Assembly (NCBI GenBank): GCA_023451825.1
Contig: JAEXYA010000059.1
Coordinates: 45,903 to 109,902, forward strand
DNA from: Pseudomonadota bacterium
GTDB taxonomy: Bacteria; Pseudomonadota; Alphaproteobacteria; Rhizobiales; Xanthobacteraceae
Length of the DNA stretch: 64,000 bases
Direction of reading: 5' to 3'
Below the pieces are notes generated by a model. The model was not told the origin of the DNA. It saw only the letters and a list, made by a program, of their open reading frames with translations, and made no database searches. Positions 43,752 to 52,235 of this stretch are shown one piece after another. Numbering within the stretch: position 1 is the stretch's first letter; each line of letters opens with the position of its first letter. The position numbers and the translations under genes are program-made.

Positions 43752-44785
43752 GCAAGCTCGTTGTCACCTCCGTAAGCCCCGGCACATCGGTGCAGGATAT
43801 TGGCCGTTTTGGCGCACAGCGTTATGGGCTGGTGCCATCCGGTGCTGTCGATCGTCTCGCGATGGCGGCGGCCAATGCGTTGCTCGGCAATCCCCTGTTT
43901 GCTGCCACGCTGGAGCTTGGCCCACTCAATTCTGTCTTCACCGCCAAAGGCGGTGCCGTCCGCGTTGCGCTGACCGGCGCGCTGCGCCCGGCCAATGTCG
44001 CGGGCACGCCTGTCGCCATCAACACGACGGTGACGCTGGCCGATGGTGAAAGCCTCAATATCGGCGTCGCCCGCTCCGGCACCTTCGGCTATCTCGCCAT
44101 CGAGGGCGGTGTGCGCGGCGAGCCCATGTTCGGCAGCCTTGCAGTGAATGCACGCGCCGGACTCGGCAGCCCCTATCCGCGCCCGCTGCAGGCCGGCGAT
44201 GAATTGCTCGTCGCCACTGCAAGCGCGACAACCGAAAAGCGCATCGAGCTGCCGCCTGCGGCTGAAGGCCCGATCCGCATCGTCATGGGCCCGCAAGATG
44301 ACGAATTCGCCGATGGCAAGTATCTGCTCCTGAACAGCGACTGGAAGATTTCCGCGACCAGCGATCGGATGGGATATCGGCTCGAAGGACCGGTCATCAA
44401 ACATCTGCATGGCCACAACATCGTCTCCGACGGCACCGTCAATGGTTCGATCCAGGTGCCGGGCAATGGTCAGCCCATCGTGCTGATGCCTGATCGCGGC
44501 ACATCGGGCGGCTATCCAAAAATCGCGACCGTGATCTCTGCCGATCTCGGCCGTTTCGGCCAGACGCAGCCCGGCATGCCGTTCCGCTTCAAAGCCGTAA
44601 CCATGGCCGAGGCGCAGGCTGCTTATCGCGCTTACGCAGAACTGCTACAGGGCCTGCCCGGTCGCGTTCACGATTCCAACATTCTCATGCTCGACATCAA
44701 GGCGCTGTTGCAGGCCAATGTCGCCGGCACGGCCATCGACGCCATCAATGACGCGACATGGCAAGCCGCAGTCGCCGACAGCTGA
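43748..44785 (+). CDS. pxpC: 5-oxoprolinase subunit C (KipA family)
   Basis: A 345-aa protein of the allophanate hydrolase subunit 2 (biotin-dependent carboxyltransferase-like) family. It opens VTSVSPGTSVQDIGRFGAQRYGLVPSGAVD, the standard start, and carries DRMGYRLEGP and MPDRGTSGGYPKIATV further on. It forms the ATP-using complex with PxpB. It is followed after 19 bases by pxpA. Confidence 0.92.
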   Translation: MSKLVVTSVSPGTSVQDIGRFGAQRYGLVPSGAVDRLAMAAANALLGNPLFAATLELGPLNSVFTAKGGAVRVALTGALRPANVAGTPVAINTTVTLADGESLNIGVARSGTFGYLAIEGGVRGEPMFGSLAVNARAGLGSPYPRPLQAGDELLVATASATTEKRIELPPAAEGPIRIVMGPQDDEFADGKYLLLNSDWKISATSDRMGYRLEGPVIKHLHGHNIVSDGTVNGSIQVPGNGQPIVLMPDRGTSGGYPKIATVISADLGRFGQTQPGMPFRFKAVTMAEAQAAYRAYAELLQGLPGRVHDSNILMLDIKALLQANVAGTAIDAINDATWQAAVADS

Positions 44786-44804
44786 CAAATAACGGAGACA
44801 TCAC

Positions 44805-45572
44805 ATGAGCATCGACCTGAACTGCGACCTCGGCGAAAGCTTCGGTATGTGGGAGATGGGAAACGACGCCGCGATGATCGATCTCGCGACGTCGGTGAAC
44901 ATCGCCTGCGGCTATCACGCCGGCGACGCCGATGTGATGCGCAAGACCGTCCAACTCGCCAAGGCGCGCGGCGTGAAGATCGGCGCGCATCCCGGCTATC
45001 GTGATCTGCACGGTTTCGGCCGCCGCCCCATCGTCGGCCTCACCGCGCTCGAGATCGAGAACCTGATCGCCTATCAGATCGGCGCACTCCAAGGCATCGC
45101 CGCGATGGAAGGTTACAAGGTCACCCATGTGAAGGCGCATGGGGCGATCTCCAACGTCGCCTGCGAGGACGACATGACCGCGCGTGCAATTGCGGCCGGC
45201 ATCAAGGCCGTTGATCGCAATCTCACTTTCGTGGTGCTGGCGAATTCAAAACTCGTCACCGCCGGCGAAGCCGCGGGCTTACCGCTGGCGCATGAAGTGT
45301 TTGCCGATCGCGCTTATGAAGACAGCGGCAATCTCGTCTCGCGCAAGAAGGAAGGCGCGGTACTGCACGACCCGAAAATGATTGCCGATCGCGTGGTGAA
45401 GATGGCACAGACCGGCGAGGTCATTTCGATCACCGGCAAGGTGATCAAGATGAAGATGGACACGGTGTGCATCCATGGCGACACCTATGGTGCAGTCGAG
45501 ATCGGTCGTCAGGTGCGTGCGGGATTGCAGGCCGCGGGGATCGACGTGCAGCCATTCAAGACGGCATTGTAA
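44805..45572 (+). CDS. pxpA: 5-oxoprolinase subunit A (LamB/YcsF family)
   Basis: A 255-aa LamB/YcsF-family protein starting SIDLNCDLGESFGMWEMGND, with NIACGYHAGDADVM, GAHPGYRD and CIHGDTYGAVE, the conserved acid, histidine and metal-site motifs. ACGGAGAC precedes the ATG. It supplies the hydrolytic active site of 5-oxoprolinase. The gene order pxpB-pxpC-pxpA is common in Proteobacteria. Confidence 0.94.
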   Translation: MSIDLNCDLGESFGMWEMGNDAAMIDLATSVNIACGYHAGDADVMRKTVQLAKARGVKIGAHPGYRDLHGFGRRPIVGLTALEIENLIAYQIGALQGIAAMEGYKVTHVKAHGAISNVACEDDMTARAIAAGIKAVDRNLTFVVLANSKLVTAGEAAGLPLAHEVFADRAYEDSGNLVSRKKEGAVLHDPKMIADRVVKMAQTGEVISITGKVIKMKMDTVCIHGDTYGAVEIGRQVRAGLQAAGIDVQPFKTAL

Positions 45573-45593
45573 TCGTCATTGCGTCACACACAG

Positions 45594-45708
45594 CCCTCAT
45601 GGTGAGGAGGCGCCTCTACGGCGCCGTCTCGAACCATGAGGTCGCCTGGCTCCGAGTTTGCGGCCATCCGTCGAGACGCGCGCAACAGCGCGCTCCTCAG
45701 GATGAGGG
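45594..45708. repeat. Palindromic intergenic repeat, family A copy 3
   Basis: It runs CCCTCATGGTGAGG, CCGTCTCGAACCATGAGG, CCATCCGTCGAGACGCGCG, GCGCTCCTCAGGATGAGGG. Relative to copy 2 it is inverted. It lies between the convergent pxpA and amidase genes. Confidence 0.85.
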
Positions 45709-45726
45709 AGGAATTTGACGCTCTGA

Positions 45727-46767
45727 TCACCGATCGTTCAACATCCCCTCATGCGGCAATCCCTCGATCGGGCATTCCTCCACTCCCACGGTCCGCCGCG
45801 TGATCGCTTCGACGTTCTCGCGGGCCTGGTCGGGATTATTGACCCAGGTGGCATAAAAATCGAACGGGCATGCCGCGACGCCCTTGTTGCTCTCGCCGGA
45901 ATTGATCGTCCCAGTATAGCCGCGATGCAGCAGCTTGAAGAGGTGGTTCTCCGATTGCCCGTTGCGGCGGGCATCGCGGATGAGCGATTTCGACAGCGCC
46001 GCATATTGAATGCCGTAATCCTCCTCGCCGCATTCGCCGAGCGTGCGGCCGTCGAAGCCGATGATCGCGGAATGGCCGAAATACGAATAGACGCCATCGA
46101 ATCCTGACGCATTCGCAACGGCCACATAGGTGTTGTTGGCCCAGGCCATCGCTTTCGCCATCAGCACCTGTTGGTCCTTTGCGGGATACATATAGCCCTG
46201 GCAGCGCACGATGAGTTCGGCGCCTTTCATGGCGCAATCGCGCCAGATCTCGGGATAGTTGCCGTCATCGCAGATGATCAGCGACACCTTCAGCCCCTTC
46301 GGGCCATCGGAGACATAGGTGCAATTGCCGGGATACCAGCCCTCGATGGGCACCCAGGGCATGATCTTGCGATATTTCTGAACGATCTCGCCCTTGTCGT
46401 TCATCAGGATCAGCGTGTTGTAGGGCGCCTTGTGCGGATGCTGCTCGTGCCGCTCGCCGGTCAGCGAGAAAACGCCCCAGACTTTTGCCTTGCGGCAGGC
46501 CTCGGCGAAGATCTCGGTCTCCTCGCCGGGCACCTGCGATGCCGTCTCATACATCTCCTTCTCGTCATACATGATGCCCTGGGTCGAATATTCCGGGAAC
46601 ACCACGAGATCGAGACCGGGCAGACCGATCTTCATGCCGGTGATCATATCGGCGATTTTTTGCGCATTGGCGAGCACCTCGGCTTTCGTATGCAGCCGGG
46701 GCATCTTGTAGTTCACGACCGCGACGCCGACAGCGTCCTTGCTCGATGAGATGTCGCCGTGATGCAT
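45727..46767 (-). CDS. amiE: Aliphatic amidase
   Basis: A 346-aa nitrilase-superfamily amidase. The catalytic triad is visible: Glu in VFPEYSTQG, Lys in KYRKIMPW and Cys in LIICDDGNYPEIWRD. The N-terminus MHHGDISSSKDAVGVAVVNY and the overall length are almost those of the Pseudomonas AmiE type, which releases ammonia from acetamide, propionamide and acrylamide. No amiC/amiR regulator is adjacent. It is convergent with pxpA across a repeat. Confidence 0.96.
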   Translation of the reverse strand: MHHGDISSSKDAVGVAVVNYKMPRLHTKAEVLANAQKIADMITGMKIGLPGLDLVVFPEYSTQGIMYDEKEMYETASQVPGEETEIFAEACRKAKVWGVFSLTGERHEQHPHKAPYNTLILMNDKGEIVQKYRKIMPWVPIEGWYPGNCTYVSDGPKGLKVSLIICDDGNYPEIWRDCAMKGAELIVRCQGYMYPAKDQQVLMAKAMAWANNTYVAVANASGFDGVYSYFGHSAIIGFDGRTLGECGEEDYGIQYAALSKSLIRDARRNGQSENHLFKLLHRGYTGTINSGESNKGVAACPFDFYATWVNNPDQARENVEAITRRTVGVEECPIEGLPHEGMLNDR

Positions 46768-46846
46768 GATGCAGGATCTCCGTTTGGCGGCGATCCTGTG
46801 CCGGGCGAGCGAGACCGGCCATACGTGGATTTACGGATGGGAGTTC

Positions 46847-46993
46847 TGTCGTCCCGGCCTAGCACAGCGAAGCTGTGCGCGGCGCCGGGACCCATACACG
46901 CTGTCAGTTTGGTGGAAACTGGATCAGTAACGGCTATGCGGCCATAACCTCCTCGTCGGAGGTTATGGATCCCGGCGTTCGCCGGGATGACAG
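46847..46993. repeat. Composite palindromic intergenic repeat, family E
   Basis: TGTCGTCCCGGCC-AGCACAGCGAAGCTGTGC-GGCGCCGGGACCCATA at the left, GGCCATAACCTCCTCGTCGGAGGTTATGGATCCC in the centre, and CGGCGTTCGCCGGGATGACA at the right. Ends TGTCGTCCCGG and CCGGGATGACA are complementary. It lies between a gene start (amiE) and a gene stop (binding protein). Confidence 0.85.
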
Positions 46994-46998
46994 GTGAG

Positions 46999-47943
46999 TT
47001 ACAATCCCGCGCCCTTCCCGATCGCATCAGTGAACGACCGGTCCACCAACGCATTGGCATCGAGCTTCTGCTTGATCAGCCCGCTGCGCAGATACAGATC
47101 GATGGTCTTCTGTTCATCCGCCACCACGCCGTCATCGACCGGTGCAATCCGGACCTGCGCACGGTTCAGCCAGTTCAGCGGCACCGAGGGCGCTACATTC
47201 ATCAGCTTGCCCCAGACCTGCGCATAGGAGTCCGCATTCTTCAGCGCCCAGGCGCGCGCAGTGGTGAGACGACGGAGATAGTCTTCGAGCTCCGCATGCT
47301 TGTCACGGATCGCATTCGGCGTGGCGACGACGAAGCTGAGGCCGGATGTCAGGCCTTCGGCATTGAGCACCACGCGCGACTGGAACAGGACTTCTTCCTG
47401 GCTCACATACGGCTCCCAGGTCGACCATGCGTCGACGGAGCCGCGGGTGTAAGCCACCTTGGCGTCCGATGGCGCTAGGAAGACGAGTTGCACATCGCTT
47501 GCCGTCCAGCCCTTCTTCTCCAATGCAGCAAGAATGAGCTGATGCCCGATCGAGCCGCGGCCGGTGGCGATCTTCTTGCCCTTCAACTCGTCAAAGCTCT
47601 TGATCGCGGAGTCCTTCGGCACGAGGACGGCGAGACCGTCGCCGGTCTGCCGGATCGCACCGATGGCCTTGACCGGCACATTGGCCGCCGCGGCGAATGT
47701 GAAGGGCGCATCGCCGACAAGCCCGCTATCCAGCGCGCCGGCGCCGATCGCTTCGAGCAACGGCGCGGCCGCCGCAAATTCCTTCCATTCGATCTTGTAC
47801 GGCACATCCTTCAGCACGCCAGCCGCCTCCATCACGGCGCGCGCGTTACCCTTCTGGTCGCCGACGATCAGCGTCGTTTCGGCCTGCGCCGAACCTGCGA
47901 GAACGGCCGCGATCAGACCGGCGGCAAATGCGAGAGTTTTCAT
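46999..47943 (-). CDS. Sulfonate/nitrate-type ABC transporter substrate-binding protein (Sec)
   Basis: A 314-aa SsuA/NMT1-like receptor with a Sec signal of about 21 residues ending AQA. The mature part has IVGDQKGNARAVMEAAG, GALDSGLVGDAPFTFAAAA and the two-lobe layout of family 16 binding proteins. It overlaps the SsuD-like gene by four bases and is the second binding protein in the operon, the other being Tat-exported at the operon start. The ligand is probably an alkanesulfonate or related sulfur compound. Confidence 0.9.
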   Translation of the reverse strand: MKTLAFAAGLIAAVLAGSAQAETTLIVGDQKGNARAVMEAAGVLKDVPYKIEWKEFAAAAPLLEAIGAGALDSGLVGDAPFTFAAAANVPVKAIGAIRQTGDGLAVLVPKDSAIKSFDELKGKKIATGRGSIGHQLILAALEKKGWTASDVQLVFLAPSDAKVAYTRGSVDAWSTWEPYVSQEEVLFQSRVVLNAEGLTSGLSFVVATPNAIRDKHAELEDYLRRLTTARAWALKNADSYAQVWGKLMNVAPSVPLNWLNRAQVRIAPVDDGVVADEQKTIDLYLRSGLIKQKLDANALVDRSFTDAIGKGAGL

Positions 47944-49034
47944 GCTGCGACAACTCCCTTGTCGGCTTCGCGCGCGGCGATCAGCGCACGCGTGGCGGGG
48001 ATCAGTTCACGGCCGTAATCGATGGCATCGATCAGCGGATCGAAGCCGCGGATCAGGAAATGGCTGACGCCGAGATCGTAATAGTCGGCGAACACTTCGG
48101 CGACCTGTTCGGGCGTGCCGACGAGCGCTGTCGTATTGCTGTTCGCGCCGGTAAGCGCAGCCATCTCGGTCCATAGCCGTTTGTCGATGCGCGTGCCCTG
48201 CTCCGCCAGTGCCAGCAGGCGCTTGGCGCCGGCGGTGGCGTGGCCATCAGCCGGCTTACGATAGCCGGTCTGGTCCTGCAGCGCCGTGGCGCGGGCGAGA
48301 ATGTCGTCGGCTTTGGCCCACGCCTTTTCCTCGGTATCGGCGATGATCGGGCGCACCGACAGGCTGAAACGCGGCGCCGGGCGGCCATATTTCTTGGCGG
48401 CCGCACGCACGCGGCCCGTGACGTCGCGCACCTGCGCGTAGGATTCACCCCACAGCGCGAAGGTGTCGGCGTGCTTGCCGGAGACGTCGATGGCCGCATC
48501 CGATGCGCCGCCGACAAAGACATGGATCGGCACGGTCGGCTTCACCTGCGAAAAGCCGCCTTCGACCTGATAGTATTTGCCGTGATAGTCGAACGGCTTT
48601 TCGCTGGTCCATTCCTGCTTGATGATGTCGAGCCACTCGCCGGTGCGGGCATAGCGCTCGTCCTTGTCGTCGAGCGTATTGCCGTCCTGACGGAGCTCCT
48701 TGGCATTGCCGCCGGTGATGACGTGCAGCGAGACACGGCCGCGATGAAAATTCTCGATGGTCGCAAGCTGGCGCGCGATCACGGTGGGCGCCGTGAAGCC
48801 CGGCCGCTGCGCTATCATCACTTTCAGCTTTTCGGTGACGCCGAGTGCATGCTGGGCAACCTGAAGGCCGTCCGGCGTTGTCGAATGGAACGCGAGCAGC
48901 GCGCGGTCGAAACCGGCCAGTTCATGCGCCTTGGCCACGGTCTCGATATAGCCGGGATCGAGGATCGGGCCGGAGCGCACGCGGGTTTCGGATGCGTCAT
49001 TGTTGGTGATGAAACCGATGAATTCGACGGACAT
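47940..49034 (-). CDS. FMNH2-dependent alkanesulfonate monooxygenase-like (SsuD family)
   Basis: A 364-aa luciferase-like TIM-barrel monooxygenase. VEFIGFITNND starts the barrel, and FHRGRVSLHVITGGNAKELRQDG and VGGASDAAIDVSGKHADTFALWGE are typical of SsuD. The start at 49034 has GGAGGAAG upstream. SsuD releases sulfite from alkanesulfonates with reduced flavin from a separate reductase, which is not encoded here. It overlaps the binding-protein gene downstream. Close relatives act on dimethylsulfone or methanesulfonate, so the exact substrate is open. Confidence 0.9.
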   Translation of the reverse strand: MSVEFIGFITNNDASETRVRSGPILDPGYIETVAKAHELAGFDRALLAFHSTTPDGLQVAQHALGVTEKLKVMIAQRPGFTAPTVIARQLATIENFHRGRVSLHVITGGNAKELRQDGNTLDDKDERYARTGEWLDIIKQEWTSEKPFDYHGKYYQVEGGFSQVKPTVPIHVFVGGASDAAIDVSGKHADTFALWGESYAQVRDVTGRVRAAAKKYGRPAPRFSLSVRPIIADTEEKAWAKADDILARATALQDQTGYRKPADGHATAGAKRLLALAEQGTRIDKRLWTEMAALTGANSNTTALVGTPEQVAEVFADYYDLGVSHFLIRGFDPLIDAIDYGRELIPATRALIAAREADKGVVAA

Positions 49035-49061
49035 GTCTTCCTCCAATTCCGGATGTGTTGA

Positions 49062-50204
49062 TCAAATGCCGAGGGCGCGGCGGCCGGCGGCGATACGGGT
49101 GCTGTCGTCCTGTGGCGTATGCACACGCCCGCACAGGACATCGCGCAAATGCCGCTCGAGCGGATTGGCGCGGGTGAGACCGTGATTGCTGGTGAGCGAC
49201 AGCGCGTCCTCGACCACGGCGACGGCATTGTTGGTGACGGTCAGCTTGACGATATTGCCCTCACTCGCGGTGAGCGGGGCATCGGCATCGATGTCGCTTG
49301 CAAAACTGTTCAGCAGCCGCGCATTGACGGCAAGTTTCGCCTCGATGCCGCCGACGATCTCCTGCGCGCGCGGCAGCGTCGATAGCGGCGCACCCAGGCT
49401 CGACGGCACACGGGCCTTGAGGAAATCCACCAGCCAGTCACGCGCGGCTCGTGCCACGCCGTCATAGACAGCGCCGACCAGCACGGCCTGGATCGTGGAC
49501 TGCGCCACATCCGGCGGCCCCCACGCACCGGGCACGCGCACATCGATCTCGTGATCCAGCGGGATCAGGACGTCCTCGAACACCACATCATGACTGCCGC
49601 TGGCGCGCAGGCCGAGATGATCCCAGGTCTCGATGATGCGGATGCCGTCGGACTTCGCGGGCACTAGAAACAGGCCAACGCGCACATCCGGCTCGTCGGT
49701 CTTCGCCCATACTGTCATCCATGTCAGGATCGGCGCGCCGGTCGAATAGATCTTCCGACCGGAAATGCGCCAGCCCTCCGGGGTCCGCCGCGCAATGGTC
49801 TCCGGCAAGCCGCCGCGTGCGGGTGAGCCGAGATCCGGCTCGACGCGCAGCGCATTGATCAGCGCGATATCGTCGACCGCATCGCGGCCGACCTTGTTAG
49901 CCAGATGCTGCGGCCAGTGACCGTTCCGCGCGATCACGAGATGATGAATATAGTGCATCGCCAGCACGAGGCCGGTGGCCGCATCGGCCTTGCCGACGAG
50001 GCCAACGACGCGCACGGCATCAGCCACACTGCCGCCGCCACCGCCGATCGCTTTCGGCACCGGCAGGGCCAGCAGGCCGGCATCGGCGAGATCCTGAAAG
50101 TTCTCGAACGGAAAACCAGCGGTGCGGTCATGCAGCGCCGCGCGCTCGGCAAATCCCGGCGTGAGCAAGCTGACCCTGTCGATTATCCCCGGAATGGCAT
50201 CCAT
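49062..50204 (-). CDS. Acyl-CoA dehydrogenase-like flavin monooxygenase (SfnB/DszC type)
   Basis: A 380-aa protein with acyl-CoA dehydrogenase fold: N-terminal helical domain with FQDLADAGLLALPVPKAIGGGGG, middle beta domain with IYSTGAPILTWMTVWA and LGLRASGSHDVVFEDV, and a C-terminal four-helix bundle. Members beside sulfonate transporters, such as SfnB and DszC, use reduced flavin to oxidise organosulfur compounds instead of acyl-CoA. The start at 50204 is uncertain; the frame is open to 50378 but that stretch does not resemble protein. It lies 27 bases before the SsuD-like gene. Confidence 0.85.
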   Translation of the reverse strand: MDAIPGIIDRVSLLTPGFAERAALHDRTAGFPFENFQDLADAGLLALPVPKAIGGGGGSVADAVRVVGLVGKADAATGLVLAMHYIHHLVIARNGHWPQHLANKVGRDAVDDIALINALRVEPDLGSPARGGLPETIARRTPEGWRISGRKIYSTGAPILTWMTVWAKTDEPDVRVGLFLVPAKSDGIRIIETWDHLGLRASGSHDVVFEDVLIPLDHEIDVRVPGAWGPPDVAQSTIQAVLVGAVYDGVARAARDWLVDFLKARVPSSLGAPLSTLPRAQEIVGGIEAKLAVNARLLNSFASDIDADAPLTASEGNIVKLTVTNNAVAVVEDALSLTSNHGLTRANPLERHLRDVLCGRVHTPQDDSTRIAAGRRALGI

Positions 50205-50378
50205 CGTGACGAGTGACCCGCGATGTCTTGGTGGTATGCGAAGGCCACGATAGACGACCCGCGCGTGGTTCTGTTGCATGGGAGAAAAGACCGATTGGAC
50301 GCCGTTACAAGCGGCGCGCGGAAATAACGACGCCCGCGCTGAGTCCTTCACGGCGGGCAGATGAAACGTTCTCTCCAC

Positions 50379-50398
50379 GATCTTCGACAGAGAAGATC
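50379..50398. promoter_or_regulatory. Perfect hairpin in the gap between the ATPase and monooxygenase genes
   Basis: GATCTTC, a six-base loop and GAAGATC form a perfect 7-bp stem within the 220-base gap downstream of the ABC ATPase stop. No T tract follows on the minus strand. It could be an attenuating stem or an operator for a second promoter serving the monooxygenase genes. Confidence 0.35.
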
Positions 50399-50424
50399 AT
50401 TCGGCCGTTTTTGCGCAGCTGCCT

Positions 50425-51210
50425 TCACCATGTGGCGTCGAGGCCCAGCAGGCCGAGGATGTCGCGCCGCAGTTCCGCCAGATGCGGATCGCCCCGATGG
50501 CGCGGATAGGGCCGATCCACGGTGATATCCGCCTTCACCCGCGCCGGGCGATCGCTGAACACGATGACGCGGTTGGCGAGGAACAGCGCCTCCTCCACGT
50601 CATGCGTCACCAGCAGGCCGGTGAAGCCGCTGCGCTGCCATAGCGCAACCAGTTCGGACTGCATGGTGATGCGCGTCAGGGAGTCGAGTTTGCCGAGCGG
50701 TTCGTCGAGGATGAGAATACGGGGATCATTGACCAGCGCCCGTGCCAGCGCCACCCGCTGGGCCATACCGCCGGAAAGCTGGTGCGGATAAGCCTTTCGG
50801 AAGGCGCCGAGACCGACCAGTTCGATCGCGGCATCGACGCGGTGACGCTGCGTCTTCAGCACGCCCTGCGCCTCCAGCCCGAGCGCGACATTGTCGTAAA
50901 CGGTCCGCCACGGAAACAGCGTCGGATCCTGAAACACGACCACGCGCGACGGATATGGTCCGGTGATCGCCTCGCCATCCTCCGCGAGTGTCCCGCTGCG
51001 CGGCGGCTCGAGTCCGGCGACCAGCCGCAGCAGCGTGGACTTGCCGCAGCCGGAGGGGCCGAGGAGTGCCACAAATTCGCCGGGCGCCACCTTGATGCTG
51101 ACATCGTCGAGCACCGGCAACACGCTGCCATCGATATCGAAGGCGTGGCTGACATGGGCGATGTCGAGCGACGCGCCACTGGCTTCGACAGTTTTGGCAA
51201 GCGCTACCAT
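50425..51210 (-). CDS. Sulfonate/nitrate-type ABC transporter ATPase (SsuB family)
   Basis: A 261-aa ATPase with Walker A GPSGCGKSTLLR, signature LSGGMAQRVALARAL and Walker B ILILDEPLGKLD, then the switch histidine in LLVTHDVEEAL. The start overlaps the permease stop by seven bases. It couples ATP hydrolysis to import. Confidence 0.93.
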   Translation of the reverse strand: MVALAKTVEASGASLDIAHVSHAFDIDGSVLPVLDDVSIKVAPGEFVALLGPSGCGKSTLLRLVAGLEPPRSGTLAEDGEAITGPYPSRVVVFQDPTLFPWRTVYDNVALGLEAQGVLKTQRHRVDAAIELVGLGAFRKAYPHQLSGGMAQRVALARALVNDPRILILDEPLGKLDSLTRITMQSELVALWQRSGFTGLLVTHDVEEALFLANRVIVFSDRPARVKADITVDRPYPRHRGDPHLAELRRDILGLLGLDATW

Positions 51211-52235
51211 TTGACGACTCCCTTCTGCCAGACCAGCAACCGGTCACGCACGCGGAATAGCAGCGTAATGGCGCCGGAGCACAGCAGCGACATCACGATC
51301 AGCGCCGCATACATGTTGTTGTAGGAGGCCCAACCCTGCGCCCATTGCAGATACCAGCCGAGGCCCGCCTTCACGCCGATCATCTCGGCGACCACCAGCA
51401 CGGCGAAGGATGCGCCGAGCCCCATGAACAGGCCGACGAACACATGCGGCAATGCCGCCGGGATCGCGACCTTCGTAACCAGGAACGACGGCTTTGCGCC
51501 TAGCGTGCGCGCCACGTCGTAATAGGCGCTGCTCACGCTGGCGACGCCGGACCAGGTCAGCACCGTCACCGGAAAGCCGGTGGCGAGTGCGATCAGGAAG
51601 GTCGAGGCACTCCAGCTCGACGGGAAGGTGAAGAAGGCGATCGGCAGCCATGCGGTGGCCGGCAGCGGGCCGATGAAGCGAAGGATCGGATGCACCCAGT
51701 AACCGGCAAGCCGCGACCATCCGATGGAGACGCCGGTGAGGAAGCCGACCGCCGCGCCGATGAAATAGCCGCCGAGTTGCAGTTTCACCGAGGCGATCAC
51801 GCTGTCCAGCAGCTTTGGCAGATCGTCGGTATAGACCTCCACGATGGACTGCGGCGGCGGGAAGAACGGCAGCGGCAGCCATCCAAATTTCGCCGTCGCC
51901 ACCTCCCACAGAGTCAGGAATGCGCCGAGTGCGAGCAGCCATGGCGCGCGCTCATGTATGCCTTCGCCGAAACGGCCGAGCACCGCGCGTACCGTCGTTG
52001 CGAGCACGATGACAGCAGCAATCGCGAAAGCCGTGTAGGCGACCGCTTCAGTGCGCGACCAGTCGCCGATATCCGGCCAGTGCAGGCTGGCAGTGCCGAA
52101 CGCCGCCCATGTCAGCCCTGCCCCGAGCCCCGCCGCACTGAGGCGAAATTTGCCGGGCAGCGACAGACCGGGATCTTCCGCTAAAGCGAGACTCTCGCGA
52201 TCGGCGGATAGCTCAGACACGGAATACGTCGGCAT
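51204..52235 (-). CDS. Sulfonate/nitrate-type ABC transporter permease (SsuC family)
   Basis: A 343-aa permease. The N-terminal extension has two extra hydrophobic segments before the core, which then shows PPPQSIVEVYTD and the BPD-type loop (VARTLGAKPSFLVTKVAIPAALPHVFVG). The start at 52235 has GGAG seven bases upstream, making a 23-base overlap with the binding-protein gene; a GTG at 52220 is possible. The long N-terminus is unusual for SsuC proteins, which are near 260 aa. Confidence 0.9.
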   Translation of the reverse strand: MPTYSVSELSADRESLALAEDPGLSLPGKFRLSAAGLGAGLTWAAFGTASLHWPDIGDWSRTEAVAYTAFAIAAVIVLATTVRAVLGRFGEGIHERAPWLLALGAFLTLWEVATAKFGWLPLPFFPPPQSIVEVYTDDLPKLLDSVIASVKLQLGGYFIGAAVGFLTGVSIGWSRLAGYWVHPILRFIGPLPATAWLPIAFFTFPSSWSASTFLIALATGFPVTVLTWSGVASVSSAYYDVARTLGAKPSFLVTKVAIPAALPHVFVGLFMGLGASFAVLVVAEMIGVKAGLGWYLQWAQGWASYNNMYAALIVMSLLCSGAITLLFRVRDRLLVWQKGVVKW

